Shown here piece after piece: positions 34,101-42,795 of a stretch of DNA of 64,000 nucleotides. The position numbers and the translations under genes were made by a program. The notes under the pieces were generated by a model. It did no database searches and had not been told where the DNA came from. It worked only from the letters and a program-made list of their open reading frames with translations. The stretch is from Allotamlana fucoidanivorans (GTDB lineage Bacteria; Bacteroidota; Bacteroidia; Flavobacteriales; Flavobacteriaceae): assembly GCF_006265225.1 (NCBI RefSeq), contig NZ_VDCS01000016.1:26645-90644 (forward strand). Direction: 5' to 3'. Every line of letters begins with the position of its first letter. The stretch's first letter is position 1.

Positions 34101-35345
34101 TTATTCTTCTCTTAATGCTTCTATGGGTTTTACACTGGTGGCTTTAAAAGCCGGAATTAGTCCTATTAATGTCCCTAAAATAACGAGTATAACCAGCGCA
34201 ATAAACACCACGGCAATAGATACAGAGGCATTTACTATAGCCGCTTCATCCCCTTGTCCGAAAAAGTGATCTAACAAAATTAAAATCCATCCTCCTGTTA
34301 TGATTCCAAATATTCCAGCAATCAGGGTAATAAATACCGCTTCTACTACAATTTGTCTTTTTATTTCAAACGGCGTAGCCCCTAATGCCCGCCTTACTCC
34401 AATTTCTTTGGTACGTTCTTTTACCGTTATAAGCAAAATATTACCAATAGCAAAAACCCCTGCGATTAAAGTAGCAATACCTACAAACCAAGTTAAAAAC
34501 TGCATTCCGGTAAGAAACCCAGTCATTTTTTTAAACTCTTTACCTAAATTAAAACTACCAAAGGCTCTTTTGTCTTCTGGGTGAATATCATTTAAGTTTT
34601 TCAATAATAACTTAGCATCATCCTCAATTTGCTTAATACTATAATCTGGTTTTCCTGTTATCATCATCCAACCAATACGATCTCCTCGGTTAAATATTTG
34701 CTGAAATGTAGTAAAAGGTATATGCACATCGGTTGAGGGCCCCATATTTACATTGCCACGTTCAAAAACGCCAACCACTTTAAAATTGATACCATTCACT
34801 TCAATATAGGCCCCGATAGCATCTTCATCTTTTTTGAACAACTGCTCATAAGCCCCATCAGAAATCACGGCTATTTTCTTTCTATCATCAATATCATTTT
34901 GATTGATAAAGCGACCATGCGTTAATTTTTTCTTTTGTAGTTGATCTAGTAACGGATAATCACCCGCCACCTGAAAGCTTCCAGTTAAAAAATCTTTGGT
35001 TATTGTAACGCTTTGTTGACTCCGTGGCAATACAAACTCAATACCCTCAACATTCTCCTCAATTTTTTTAGCATCAGTAAGGGTTAACCTTACCCGTCTG
35101 TTTTCCTGAAACCCTTTAAATGGTTTCCCTGTTCTTTGCCCCCAAACAAATACACTATTTGTGGCAAAATCTCCAAAAAGTCTGTTGAATGAATTTTCTA
35201 ATCCTCTTGCTGATCCCAATAATCCAATAAGCAACAAAATACCCCACCAAACCCCAACCATAGTTAAGATAGACCTAAGCTTGTTTTTGCTCAAGCTATC
35301 TAAAACTTCTTGCCAAGTATCTCTGTCAAATAAAAATCTAAACAT
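34101..35345 (-). CDS. MacB-type ABC transporter permease
   Basis: A 414-residue permease with the MacB_PCD/FtsX plan. One TM (about residues 20-45, ILTMVGVWWGILLLIGLLGS) is followed by a long periplasmic domain to about 280 and three C-terminal TMs. The coupling region is KERTKEIGVRRALGATPFEI and the end is KATSVKPIEALREE. It is one of two adjacent permease genes of the same type, likely forming a heterodimer with the single ATPase. It starts 2 bases after the other permease's stop. Confidence 0.94.
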   Translation of the reverse strand: MFRFLFDRDTWQEVLDSLSKNKLRSILTMVGVWWGILLLIGLLGSARGLENSFNRLFGDFATNSVFVWGQRTGKPFKGFQENRRVRLTLTDAKKIEENVEGIEFVLPRSQQSVTITKDFLTGSFQVAGDYPLLDQLQKKKLTHGRFINQNDIDDRKKIAVISDGAYEQLFKKDEDAIGAYIEVNGINFKVVGVFERGNVNMGPSTDVHIPFTTFQQIFNRGDRIGWMMITGKPDYSIKQIEDDAKLLLKNLNDIHPEDKRAFGSFNLGKEFKKMTGFLTGMQFLTWFVGIATLIAGVFAIGNILLITVKERTKEIGVRRALGATPFEIKRQIVVEAVFITLIAGIFGIITGGWILILLDHFFGQGDEAAIVNASVSIAVVFIALVILVILGTLIGLIPAFKATSVKPIEALREE

Positions 35346-35347
35346 AG

Positions 35348-36577
35348 TTAATCATTCCTTAAGGCTACTATAGGTTTTATTTTTGATGCTTTTTTTGCGG
35401 GTAAATAGCCTGCTATAGCTCCTGCTATCACTAATGTAATGGTTGCTCCAATAACCAAACTATTACTTACTCCTGGATCTTTTATAAAATAGACTTCAAG
35501 GCTTGGCCCTACCAGTTCTAAAACACCAACACCTGCCAAAAGCCCTATATAACCTGCAACGGCCGTGATGATAATAGACTCAATTAAAATAATAGAAACA
35601 ATAGAACGAGGCGATGCCCCTAAGGCCTTCCTAATACCAATTTCTTTGGTGCGCTCTTTCACAATAAAAATCATGATATTACTAATCCCCACAATACCAG
35701 CTATTAAGGTTCCAAAACCAATCACTAGAATAATTACCGTTAAGCTAAAGGTCATTATATCTGCTTGTTTTGTTCCTTGAGCCATGTTAAACAAACGAAT
35801 AGCTCTTTGGTCATTACGGGCTACCTCAAATTTTTCTTTAAGACTTCTTTTAATAGAATTCCCAAAGGCCAATGCCTGATCTGAATTCATCTCAGGATTA
35901 TAGGTTAAATGCATTAAATCAACAAAATCATTATTGCCATATATAAATTGCGTGGTACTTATAGGCATATAAATAACTTTTTCTTCATTATCGCCTTCAT
36001 CATCGGTAAAAACACCGACCACTTTATAAGGAATACCTCCTAGATTTATATACTTACCAATTGGGTTTACTTTATAAAAGAGTTCGTTCTCAACCACCTG
36101 ACCAATGACAACAACCTTAGCCCGATTTTCAATATCATGTTGATTAATATAACGGCCATCTTTAACCACATTATTCTCAATGAACATATACTCTGGATAA
36201 ACACCTCTTACCTCATACGTATTTTTCTCTCCTTGGAAAGAGGCATTTAAATTTTTATTTACTTTAGATGTAAAAAACTGCACCTTATCTCCAAACTTAT
36301 CTAGAATAAAATCACGGTCTTCATTTTTAAACTGAATGCGTTTACCAACCTGATTCCCTTTATGGGCAATAGAAGTTCTACCTGGAAAAATAATAATGGA
36401 GTTATTAGCATCTGTACCAAAAGCCTCTTTAAAGGTGTTTTTTAAACCATTGGCTATACCAAACAAAATAGCAAAAAGTAGAATAGCAAAAGTTACTGTA
36501 AAACCAGACAATAAACTTCGCGTTCTGTTTTTATTTATACTCTGAAATATTTCCCGCCAAAGGTCTAAATCAAACAT
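35348..36577 (-). CDS. MacB-type ABC transporter permease
   Basis: A 409-residue permease of the same family as the gene that follows it: TM1 (about residues 22-45), a large periplasmic domain and three C-terminal TMs with KERTKEIGIRKALGASPRSI and a C-terminus ending KASKIKPIVALRND. The two permeases are clearly homologous but diverged in the periplasmic domain, so they are old duplicates. It overlaps the ATPase stop by 8 bases and is translated with it. The substrate is unknown: MacB-type exporters handle macrolides, peptides or lipids. Confidence 0.94.
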   Translation of the reverse strand: MFDLDLWREIFQSINKNRTRSLLSGFTVTFAILLFAILFGIANGLKNTFKEAFGTDANNSIIIFPGRTSIAHKGNQVGKRIQFKNEDRDFILDKFGDKVQFFTSKVNKNLNASFQGEKNTYEVRGVYPEYMFIENNVVKDGRYINQHDIENRAKVVVIGQVVENELFYKVNPIGKYINLGGIPYKVVGVFTDDEGDNEEKVIYMPISTTQFIYGNNDFVDLMHLTYNPEMNSDQALAFGNSIKRSLKEKFEVARNDQRAIRLFNMAQGTKQADIMTFSLTVIILVIGFGTLIAGIVGISNIMIFIVKERTKEIGIRKALGASPRSIVSIILIESIIITAVAGYIGLLAGVGVLELVGPSLEVYFIKDPGVSNSLVIGATITLVIAGAIAGYLPAKKASKIKPIVALRND

Positions 36578-37271
36578 ATTGTTCTGCTCTCACTTGGTTT
36601 ACCTTGGTATCTTCCATAATAACACCGTCTCTCAATCGAACAATACGTTTACACATATTAGCTATATCTTCTTCATGAGTTACCATCAAAATGGTTTTGC
36701 CTTCATCGTTAAGTTTCTGAATAAAAGCCATAATATCATGCGAGGTCTTAGTATCTAGAGCTCCTGTTGGCTCATCGGCGAGCAACAATTTCGGATTTGC
36801 AGCTAATGCTCTTGCAATAGCTACACGCTGTTTTTGACCACCAGAAAGTTCTTTAGGCAAATGCTTTGCCCAATTTGCCAAACCCACTTTATCTAAATGA
36901 AACATGGCTTTCTCTTGCCGTTCTTTACGCTTCATCCCCTGATAATACAGAGGTAAGGCCACATTTTCAAGGGCTGTTTTGTAATTAATCAGATTAAAGG
37001 ATTGGAAAATAAAACCTAGAAATTTGTTTCTGTATACGGCCGCCTTTTTTTCGGTTAAATTCTTTATAGGTAACCCATCAAGAATATATTCTCCTGAGTC
37101 TGCTTCGTCTAAAATTCCAATAATATTTAACAAGGTTGATTTCCCCGAGCCCGATGACCCCATAATAGCAACCATTTCGCCTTCTTCAACGTTGAGATCA
37201 ATTCCTTTTAAAACATGTAAACTAGAGTCTCCTATAGGATAGGATTTGTGAAGTTGTTGAATTTTTAACAT
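36570..37271 (-). CDS. MacB/LolD-type ABC transporter ATP-binding protein
   Basis: A 233-residue ATPase with all motifs: Walker A GSSGSGKST (residues 38-46), the Q-loop in LGFIFQSFNL, the signature LSGGQKQRVAIARAL, Walker B LLLADEPTGALD and the switch histidine in MVTHEEDI. It powers the two permeases encoded immediately downstream (8-base overlap) and is the first gene of the efflux operon ATPase-permease-permease-adaptor-TolC-tsaB. No convincing promoter is found in the 73 bases upstream. Confidence 0.95.
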   Translation of the reverse strand: MLKIQQLHKSYPIGDSSLHVLKGIDLNVEEGEMVAIMGSSGSGKSTLLNIIGILDEADSGEYILDGLPIKNLTEKKAAVYRNKFLGFIFQSFNLINYKTALENVALPLYYQGMKRKERQEKAMFHLDKVGLANWAKHLPKELSGGQKQRVAIARALAANPKLLLADEPTGALDTKTSHDIMAFIQKLNDEGKTILMVTHEEDIANMCKRIVRLRDGVIMEDTKVNQVRAEQYV

Positions 37272-37344
37272 CCTGATGATTAGCTTTGTAAATTAGACTC
37301 CTATTACAAAGAAATGTTACAAATTCCGACCAAAAAATTATTTA

Positions 37345-37560
37345 TTATTTTTTTAACGTCTTGTACTTCCAATAAATAAAATACCCAAGACCTCCAATAA
37401 GCAAATAAGGGATAGCCATTAAATACACTATACCATCGTTAATCCCTTCGGCTGCAGACTGCCCTTGTTCACTTTCTAAAACAGCCCTACACATAGCACA
37501 TTGGGCATAGCTAACTACTTGAGTCATTACAAAAAGGCCAAAAAGTACTTTTCGTTTCAT
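37345..37560 (-). CDS. Small CxxC membrane protein after DUF420 gene
   Basis: A 71-residue protein. A signal-like N-terminus (MKRKVLFGLFVMTQVVSYAQ) leads to CAMCRAVLESEQ with a CxxC pair, and one C-terminal TM (about residues 45-64) ending in KYKTLKK. I choose the ATG at 37560 because it gives a signal peptide; a longer frame from 37629 overlaps DUF420 coding. It is the last gene of the cytochrome oxidase maturation group, and the CxxC may bind copper or heme or take part in thiol chemistry, which is inference. Similar small proteins follow the Sco/DUF420 genes in many flavobacteria. Confidence 0.8.
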   Translation of the reverse strand: MKRKVLFGLFVMTQVVSYAQCAMCRAVLESEQGQSAAEGINDGIVYLMAIPYLLIGGLGYFIYWKYKTLKK

Positions 37561-37562
37561 AG

Positions 37563-38099
37563 CTATTGTAAATAATAAGGTGAAATCATAATATAAACCA
37601 CAACGCCAGTTACAGCTACATAAAACCACAAGGGGAATGTGATTTTAGCAATTTTTTTATGTTTTTCAATATGGTTTGTAATGCCTCTTACATAAGTTAT
37701 AAGCACAAATGGTATCACAGCAACAGACATCACAATATGGGTCAATAAAATAAAATAATAGAAATACTTAACCACCCCTTCACCTCCAAACTTTGTAGAA
37801 TCACTAGTCATGTGATAGGCCACATACATCACTAAAAACAATACAGATAGTACAATAGCAAACTTCATGAGCCTTTCATGAAGTTTTACTTTTTTATTCC
37901 TTATAGCCATAAATGCCAATGCCAAAATCAAAGCTGTAAGCGCATTGATAGAAGCATAAATAGGAGGCAAAAACACAGGTAACTTATAATCAATTTTTAC
38001 CCCAAATAATCCCGCAACCGCTAAAGGAATGACAACAGATAACGCAATAATTAGCTTGTTATATTTTGTATCTTCAGATGTTTTTGTTGGGTTATTCAT
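37563..38099 (-). CDS. DUF420 (CtaM-like) membrane protein
   Basis: A 178-residue integral membrane protein with about five TM segments. The family block MTSDSTKFGGEGVVKYFYYF and the conserved His residues (YHMTSD and LTHIVMS) identify DUF420. Members such as Bacillus CtaM are needed for maturation of haem-copper oxidases. Its start overlaps the Sco stop by 8 bases, and the CxxC membrane gene follows it 2 bases later, all consistent with a cytochrome oxidase assembly operon. Confidence 0.92.
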   Translation of the reverse strand: MNNPTKTSEDTKYNKLIIALSVVIPLAVAGLFGVKIDYKLPVFLPPIYASINALTALILALAFMAIRNKKVKLHERLMKFAIVLSVLFLVMYVAYHMTSDSTKFGGEGVVKYFYYFILLTHIVMSVAVIPFVLITYVRGITNHIEKHKKIAKITFPLWFYVAVTGVVVYIMISPYYLQ

Positions 38100-38835
38100 T
38101 GAGTAGTTTTTTAATATCTTCTTTTAATGCACTAATTTCTTCTTCTACCCCATCATCATCTACTTTTTCTTCCTCTGAAACAATGCCTCGGTAGTAAATA
38201 ATAGGATTTCCGTAAGCATCTTTTCTTGAGCGAATAAATCCATTCTTATCAATGAGCGCAAAATTTCCTGAATGTTCAAAACCTCCTGGTGCCTCCGATT
38301 CTTCAGCCGAATATAAATTAAACCCTTCATTTGACAGTTTATAAATGGCTTCTTTTTCGCCTGTCATTAGATGCCAATTGGGGTTAGTCATACCATATTC
38401 ATCAGCATAGGCTTTTAAAACTTCTGGGGTATCATAATCTGGGTTTATGGTAAAGGAAGCCACACCAAAGTCTTCAAAATCTTTGAATACATTTTGAATT
38501 TGAACCAGATTTTTACTCATGCGAGGACAAATAGTTGGACAAGTTGTAAAAAAGAATTCAACAAGATATACCTTGCCTTCATAATGTTTATTGGTAACGG
38601 TTTGCCCTAACTGATTAGTAAATGAAAAATCTGGTACTTTTTTAGCATTTCCGTTGATCTCAATATAAGCAAGATCAGACGATTCTGATTTGTTTTGATT
38701 AGCAAAATCGCTCCTACTTTCGTTCCTTATGATATCTTCGTTTGAAATTCTATCAACAATTCTTGGAATAAAAATGATTCCAAACACCAAAAGAACAAAG
38801 GCTATACCTATATATGAATAGTTTGTTTTTTTCAT
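38092..38835 (-). CDS. Sco1/SenC family copper chaperone
   Basis: A 247-residue membrane-anchored thioredoxin-fold protein that delivers copper to the CuA centre of cytochrome c oxidase. One TM at about residues 8-25 is followed by the Sco copper site: Cys99 and Cys103 in TTCPTICPRMSKNL and His188 in GFEHSGNFALID. All three copper ligands are present. A C-terminal acidic tail (EEEISALKEDIKKL) follows. It is 4 bases from the upstream Sco-like gene and overlaps DUF420. Confidence 0.95.
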   Translation of the reverse strand: MKKTNYSYIGIAFVLLVFGIIFIPRIVDRISNEDIIRNESRSDFANQNKSESSDLAYIEINGNAKKVPDFSFTNQLGQTVTNKHYEGKVYLVEFFFTTCPTICPRMSKNLVQIQNVFKDFEDFGVASFTINPDYDTPEVLKAYADEYGMTNPNWHLMTGEKEAIYKLSNEGFNLYSAEESEAPGGFEHSGNFALIDKNGFIRSRKDAYGNPIIYYRGIVSEEEKVDDDGVEEEISALKEDIKKLLNE

Positions 38836-38839
38836 CGCT

Positions 38840-39559
38840 TTAATTTTCTTCGTCTCCTATTAAATCATCGGCCCGTCTAATATCCGAATTAAATTCACCC
38901 TTTCTTTTCTGCCTATATTCGGTAAATAAAATACGTAAATCATCACTCATTTTATTTTTTATATCAGCTACTTCAATGCTATTATAACTATATAAACTAT
39001 AAATGGTATTGTTTTTTTCAATTTCTCTATCTGTTCTATCATCAAGTCGGCCACGTTGATTTAGATCTTTATCTATAATAAAAACAGAAGGCGTGTACAA
39101 CTCTTCAGAAAGTTCCTGATCACTTTTTAAACTAAAATACAACCTTTGTATGTTTGATGGTTCACCAAACACAAAATGCCAAAATTTCAAGTCTTCGTAG
39201 GCACTTATTTCGTTTCGAAGTTTTTCAACATCTTTCTCTGTACCAAATGGCATTACAATAACAATTTGAAATTTTTTGAACCCTTTAAACTTGTCATACA
39301 CCAATTCCTTTATATTTAAGGCTGCTGTAGTATTTTGATTTGGATGACCCCCTAAAAACCCTAGTACGGTAATATGATTTGAAAGCTCAATTGTTTCTTC
39401 TGCATCCGATTGAAACATTTGCAAATCGGATACTGATGTATTAACAATCTCTAGTGGTGTATAGTTGTGGGTAGCAGGATACAAAAACAATAAAAAAGTA
39501 ACAGGAAGAAAGAATAAAATCCCTAAAACCACATATCTACTTATTTTTTTATAATTCAT
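38840..39559 (-). CDS. Membrane-anchored Sco-like/thioredoxin-fold protein lacking CxxxC
   Basis: A 239-residue protein with one TM (about residues 8-26, YVVLGILFFLPVTFLLF). A periplasmic thioredoxin-like domain follows, with strands around HITVLGFLGGHP, KFQIVIVMPFG and YTPSVFIIDKDLNQRGRLDD, like the Sco fold. The cysteine pair and histidine that bind copper in Sco are absent, so it cannot be a standard copper donor. I choose the ATG at 39559; the frame extends to 39592 but that adds residues before the TM. It begins the group Sco-like, Sco, DUF420, CxxC protein after a terminator that ends the cox genes. Exact role unknown. Confidence 0.8.
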   Translation of the reverse strand: MNYKKISRYVVLGILFFLPVTFLLFLYPATHNYTPLEIVNTSVSDLQMFQSDAEETIELSNHITVLGFLGGHPNQNTTAALNIKELVYDKFKGFKKFQIVIVMPFGTEKDVEKLRNEISAYEDLKFWHFVFGEPSNIQRLYFSLKSDQELSEELYTPSVFIIDKDLNQRGRLDDRTDREIEKNNTIYSLYSYNSIEVADIKNKMSDDLRILFTEYRQKRKGEFNSDIRRADDLIGDEEN

Positions 39560-39596
39560 TTTAAATATTTTTGCCCAAACTAGCGCCCACAAAATT

Positions 39597-39622
39597 AAAA
39601 AAAGGCGGTTTAAAAACCGCCT
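39597..39622 (-). terminator. Terminator after the cox subunit genes
   Basis: AGGCGGTTT (39603-39611) pairs perfectly with AAACCGCCT (39614-39622). On the minus strand the stem is followed by seven T. It separates the oxidase subunit genes from the Sco-like group. Confidence 0.9.
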
Positions 39623-39652
39623 CTATATACTTATTTAACTTATAATGCTTTG

Positions 39653-40033
39653 TTAAAAATCACGCTTAATATATCCGTTATCATAAACTCTGAATACGTA
39701 ACCACCTTCTTGTAACAAAATAAAAATCAAATAGATGATTAGGAAGATGGCTGTCCATACTACCGCACGTCTTAATCCTTTAGTTTCATCACGCATATGC
39801 ATGAAATCCCAAGTAATATAATACGCTTTTACAATGGTTAAAATGATAAATATCCAGTTTAAAAGTTTCATTCCTAAAACCTGGGCCATTGACCATTCAG
39901 GTTTCACAATACCTAAAGCAACTTCAACTGTTGTTACGATAGATAATAATATTAAAACACCCCAAATCTTTTGAGTATTAGATTTAAATTTAATTAAACC
40001 TCTTAATATTGCTAAATTGTGTTCGTGTGCCAT
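39653..40033 (-). CDS. Cytochrome c oxidase subunit IV (CtaF-like)
   Basis: A 126-residue membrane protein with three TM segments (about residues 20-40, 52-72, 88-110). The His and charged patterns (ITWDFMHMRDETKGLRRAVV) are typical of the small subunit IV of caa3-type oxidases in Bacteroidetes. It supports assembly or stability of the oxidase core and has no redox centre. It lies 18 bases after subunit III and just before the terminator. Confidence 0.9.
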   Translation of the reverse strand: MAHEHNLAILRGLIKFKSNTQKIWGVLILLSIVTTVEVALGIVKPEWSMAQVLGMKLLNWIFIILTIVKAYYITWDFMHMRDETKGLRRAVVWTAIFLIIYLIFILLQEGGYVFRVYDNGYIKRDF

Positions 40034-40051
40034 GTCTCTCTAAAAAATAAA

Positions 40052-41035
40052 TTAAACAAGGTAGAAGAATGTAAATACAAATACCCAAACTAAATCTACA
40101 AAGTGCCAATATAATCCAACCTTTTCAACCATTTCGTAGTTCTTACGTCTTTCATATGTACCAAGAACAACGTTAAAGAATATAATAATATTAATTACTA
40201 CACCAGAAAATACGTGGAAACCATGAAAACCAGTAATAAAGAAAAAGAAATCTGCAAACAATGGTGACCCATACTCATTCACCCTTAAATTAGCACCTTC
40301 TACAACAATTTTTCCGTTTTCCTTTAACTGTTTTAATGATTCAGATCTAGATAACACTGTTTTTTCGCCTTCTTCGTTTATAAGTTGTGTTCTTACCAGC
40401 ACATTATCATGTGCTTCTAAACCTGCAATAACTTCTTCAACCGTATAGCTTGGCAAAGAACCTTCAGAAACAAACCATAGACCGCTTTTGCGCTCATGCT
40501 GCGTTCTCTCGGCATGTGCATCAACAGCCACAAAATCTCTAAGAGCTACACGATGTCCTTCAGTATCTACAAACTGTAAAATATTACCACCTTTTGTTTG
40601 CACCGCACCATAATCTCCTTTAATAAAGGTATTCCATTCCCAAGCCTGTGATCCAACGAAAATTAAACCTCCAATGATGGTTAAGAACATATAAAGGGTC
40701 ACCTTCGATTTGTTTAAATGATGTCCTGCATCTACCGCCAATACCATAGTTACAGAAGACATAATAAGTACAAAGGTCATGAAAGCCACATAGTACATCG
40801 GTGCATCAACACCATGTAAAAACGGAAAGTGTGTAAACACCTCATCGGCTATTGGCCATGCATCGATAAATTTGAATCTTGAAAATCCGTAGGCTGCTAA
40901 AAACCCTGAAAATGTTAATGCATCAGAAACGATGAAAAACCACATCATCATTTTACCATAACTTGCTTTTAGAGGTTCATTCCCTCCACCCCAAGTTTTA
41001 CCTTCTGCTGCAGCATTTACAACTGTAGTGCTCAT
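40052..41035 (-). CDS. Cytochrome c oxidase subunit III with a large soluble insertion
   Basis: A 327-residue haem-copper oxidase subunit III. TM segments are visible before residue 139 and after 255; FFITGFHGFHVFSG is the conserved late motif, and WHFVDLVWVFVF ends the protein. Between TMs an extra stretch of about 115 residues (residues about 140-255, with HAERTQHERKSGLW and SYTVEEVIAGLEAHDNVLV) is soluble and absent from mitochondrial-type subunit III. A second, compact subunit III gene is adjacent, so the pair probably contributes to one oxidase. Subunits I and II are not in this window. Confidence 0.93.
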   Translation of the reverse strand: MSTTVVNAAAEGKTWGGGNEPLKASYGKMMMWFFIVSDALTFSGFLAAYGFSRFKFIDAWPIADEVFTHFPFLHGVDAPMYYVAFMTFVLIMSSVTMVLAVDAGHHLNKSKVTLYMFLTIIGGLIFVGSQAWEWNTFIKGDYGAVQTKGGNILQFVDTEGHRVALRDFVAVDAHAERTQHERKSGLWFVSEGSLPSYTVEEVIAGLEAHDNVLVRTQLINEEGEKTVLSRSESLKQLKENGKIVVEGANLRVNEYGSPLFADFFFFITGFHGFHVFSGVVINIIIFFNVVLGTYERRKNYEMVEKVGLYWHFVDLVWVFVFTFFYLV

Positions 41036-41063
41036 ATGTAATGGTTGTTTTTTAAAAGTTGCA

Positions 41064-41071
41064 CAAAAATA
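41064..41071 (-). promoter_or_regulatory. Possible internal -7 element before subunit III
   Basis: The minus strand reads TATTTTTG, an exact TAnnTTTG match in the 149-base gap, 28 bases before the ATG at 41035. No TTG at the -33 distance, so it is a weak internal promoter candidate. Confidence 0.4.
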
Positions 41072-41184
41072 ATCATTTTATTTATCTGACGAAATATACG
41101 CTTGTAAATTTTAAACAATGATAAATATCAGTTTCACTGAATGTTACCTAATTATTTTTACTTTTTTTATTTCTGAAAATAAAA

Positions 41185-41766
41185 CTATCGCACAAAATAT
41201 AAGAAAAGAAACAGGTATACCCATAGAATATCAATGAAATGCCAAAAGGTTGCCGCTAAATCTACACCAAGCATATTTGATGCTGAATACTTCTGTTTAA
41301 AATGATTATAAATTACAACAACCAAACAAACCATACCTGCAATGACATGGAGAATATGAGCCATAGCAATTAAATAAATGTATGACATAGTCACATTACT
41401 TGTTGGCCCCGTAAAATTATAACCTAAATCTATTATTTGTTGGAAACCCGAAAACTGATTAACAATAAAGCCTAATCCTAGCACAAATGTAACCACTAAC
41501 CAAAGTGATGTTGCCTTATGGTTATTAGTTTTAAGTGCTCTTTTTGCCAAAACGAAGGTGATACTACTCAAAACGATTAAAATAGTACTGATAAGAAAAG
41601 CTTGTGGCAGCTCAAAATCTTTTAACCAATCTGGTCTTGAACTACTTACCACAAAAGCACTGGTCCAACCAGCAAAAGACATGACTAGAGAGATGATACC
41701 AAACCACAGCATCATTTTTTTTGCTCTGCTATTTTTTTCTTCTTGCGTACCTTGAGTTAAGTCCAT
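41185..41766 (-). CDS. Cytochrome c oxidase subunit III (compact copy)
   Basis: A 193-residue haem-copper oxidase subunit III-like protein with about five TM segments. It contains MAHILHVIAGMVCLVVVIYN and ends ATFWHFIDILWVYLFLFLYF, the canonical final helix. It lacks the soluble insertion of its neighbour. It is 3 bases after cyoE and so shares its promoter. Confidence 0.93.
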   Translation of the reverse strand: MDLTQGTQEEKNSRAKKMMLWFGIISLVMSFAGWTSAFVVSSSRPDWLKDFELPQAFLISTILIVLSSITFVLAKRALKTNNHKATSLWLVVTFVLGLGFIVNQFSGFQQIIDLGYNFTGPTSNVTMSYIYLIAMAHILHVIAGMVCLVVVIYNHFKQKYSASNMLGVDLAATFWHFIDILWVYLFLFLYFVR

Positions 41767-41769
41767 AAT

Positions 41770-42663
41770 TTATCGAATAAATTTATCTAAAACGTATACT
41801 ATTTGTAATAATGAGATATAAGACACACTAACAATCATGAGCTGTCTTGCTGCCTTTACTGTCATTAATTTAAACAACCTTACCGCGTAATATAGCATCC
41901 ATACCCCTAAGCCAAACACTATAACAGCCGCTGCTATTGATAATTGCAACTTACCTGTAAATCCAAATACAGGAATAATAGACACCAACATTGTCCAAAT
42001 GGTGTACATAATGGTTTGTACAGCCGTTCCCCTATCTTGTTTACCTGTTGGAAGCATAAAAAACCCTGCTTTTTTATAATCGTCATAAAGAAACCAACCT
42101 ATAGCCCAAAAATGAGGAAACTGCCAAAAGAACTGTAGAGCAAATAAGGTTCCAGGTTCAATACCAAAATCGTTTGTAGCGGCTACCCAACCTAACATAA
42201 ATGGAATAGCTCCAGGAATAGCTCCAACAAAAACGGCTAGTGGTGTTTTTGTTTTTAGTGGTGTGTAAACACAGGTATATAAAAAGATAGAAATAGCACC
42301 AAACATAGCTGTTTGCTTGTTGATGCTATACAATACCATAATGCCTAATAACGTAAAAATACTAGCAATGACAAACGCTGTGTTTACCGACATTCTTCCT
42401 GAAGGAATGGGTCTATTTTGCGTTCTACTCATAAGCGCATCTAAATCCTTTTCAATAATTTGATTGAAGGCATTTGACGCTCCTACCATAAAATAACCTC
42501 CAAATGCTAATAAAATCAACGTTTGAAAGTCAACGGTATCCACTCCCAAAAGGTAACCCGCTAGAGAAGAAAAAACAACACTTAAAGACAAGCGCATTTT
42601 AGAAATCTCTTTAAAATCTGAAATTACGGAAGGAGTTGCTGCTGAAGATTTTGACTTACCCAA
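41770..42663 (-). CDS. cyoE: Protoheme IX farnesyltransferase (haem O synthase)
   Basis: This is the membrane prenyltransferase that attaches farnesyl to haem b to make haem O, the precursor of haem A for aa3/caa3-type oxidases. The 297-residue product has the active-site block NAFNQIIEKDLDALMSRTQN with the conserved Asp motif, the following RPIPSGRM, and about eight to nine TM segments. It heads the oxidase cluster and has a strong promoter upstream. The symbol ctaB is also used. Confidence 0.95.
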   Translation of the reverse strand: MGKSKSSAATPSVISDFKEISKMRLSLSVVFSSLAGYLLGVDTVDFQTLILLAFGGYFMVGASNAFNQIIEKDLDALMSRTQNRPIPSGRMSVNTAFVIASIFTLLGIMVLYSINKQTAMFGAISIFLYTCVYTPLKTKTPLAVFVGAIPGAIPFMLGWVAATNDFGIEPGTLFALQFFWQFPHFWAIGWFLYDDYKKAGFFMLPTGKQDRGTAVQTIMYTIWTMLVSIIPVFGFTGKLQLSIAAAVIVFGLGVWMLYYAVRLFKLMTVKAARQLMIVSVSYISLLQIVYVLDKFIR

Positions 42664-42686
42664 TGCTCTTTTTTGTTTTGCGAGTG

Positions 42687-42716
42687 CAAAGATACTGGAT
42701 TAAAGTATTTTGACAA
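42687..42716 (-). promoter_or_regulatory. Bacteroidetes-type promoter of cyoE and cox genes
   Basis: On the minus strand TTG (42716-42714), then 19 bases, then TATCTTTG (42694-42687). Both elements fit the consensus. The start near 42681 gives a leader of about 18 bases before cyoE. Confidence 0.7.
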
Positions 42717-42729
42717 TGGTTTTAATCAT

Positions 42730-42775
42730 AAAAGGAGCTACCCAAATCAATAAATTAACTTAGGAAGCTCCTTTT
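42730..42775. terminator. Hairpin between the subtilase pseudogene and cyoE
   Basis: AAAAGGAGCT (42730-42739) pairs perfectly with AGCTCCTTTT (42766-42775). The loop is long (26 bases). It lies just after the subtilase stop, so it likely ends that transcript; the stem contains its own A/T arms. Confidence 0.65.
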
Positions 42776-42795
42776 AAATAAAGCACGTCATTTAA

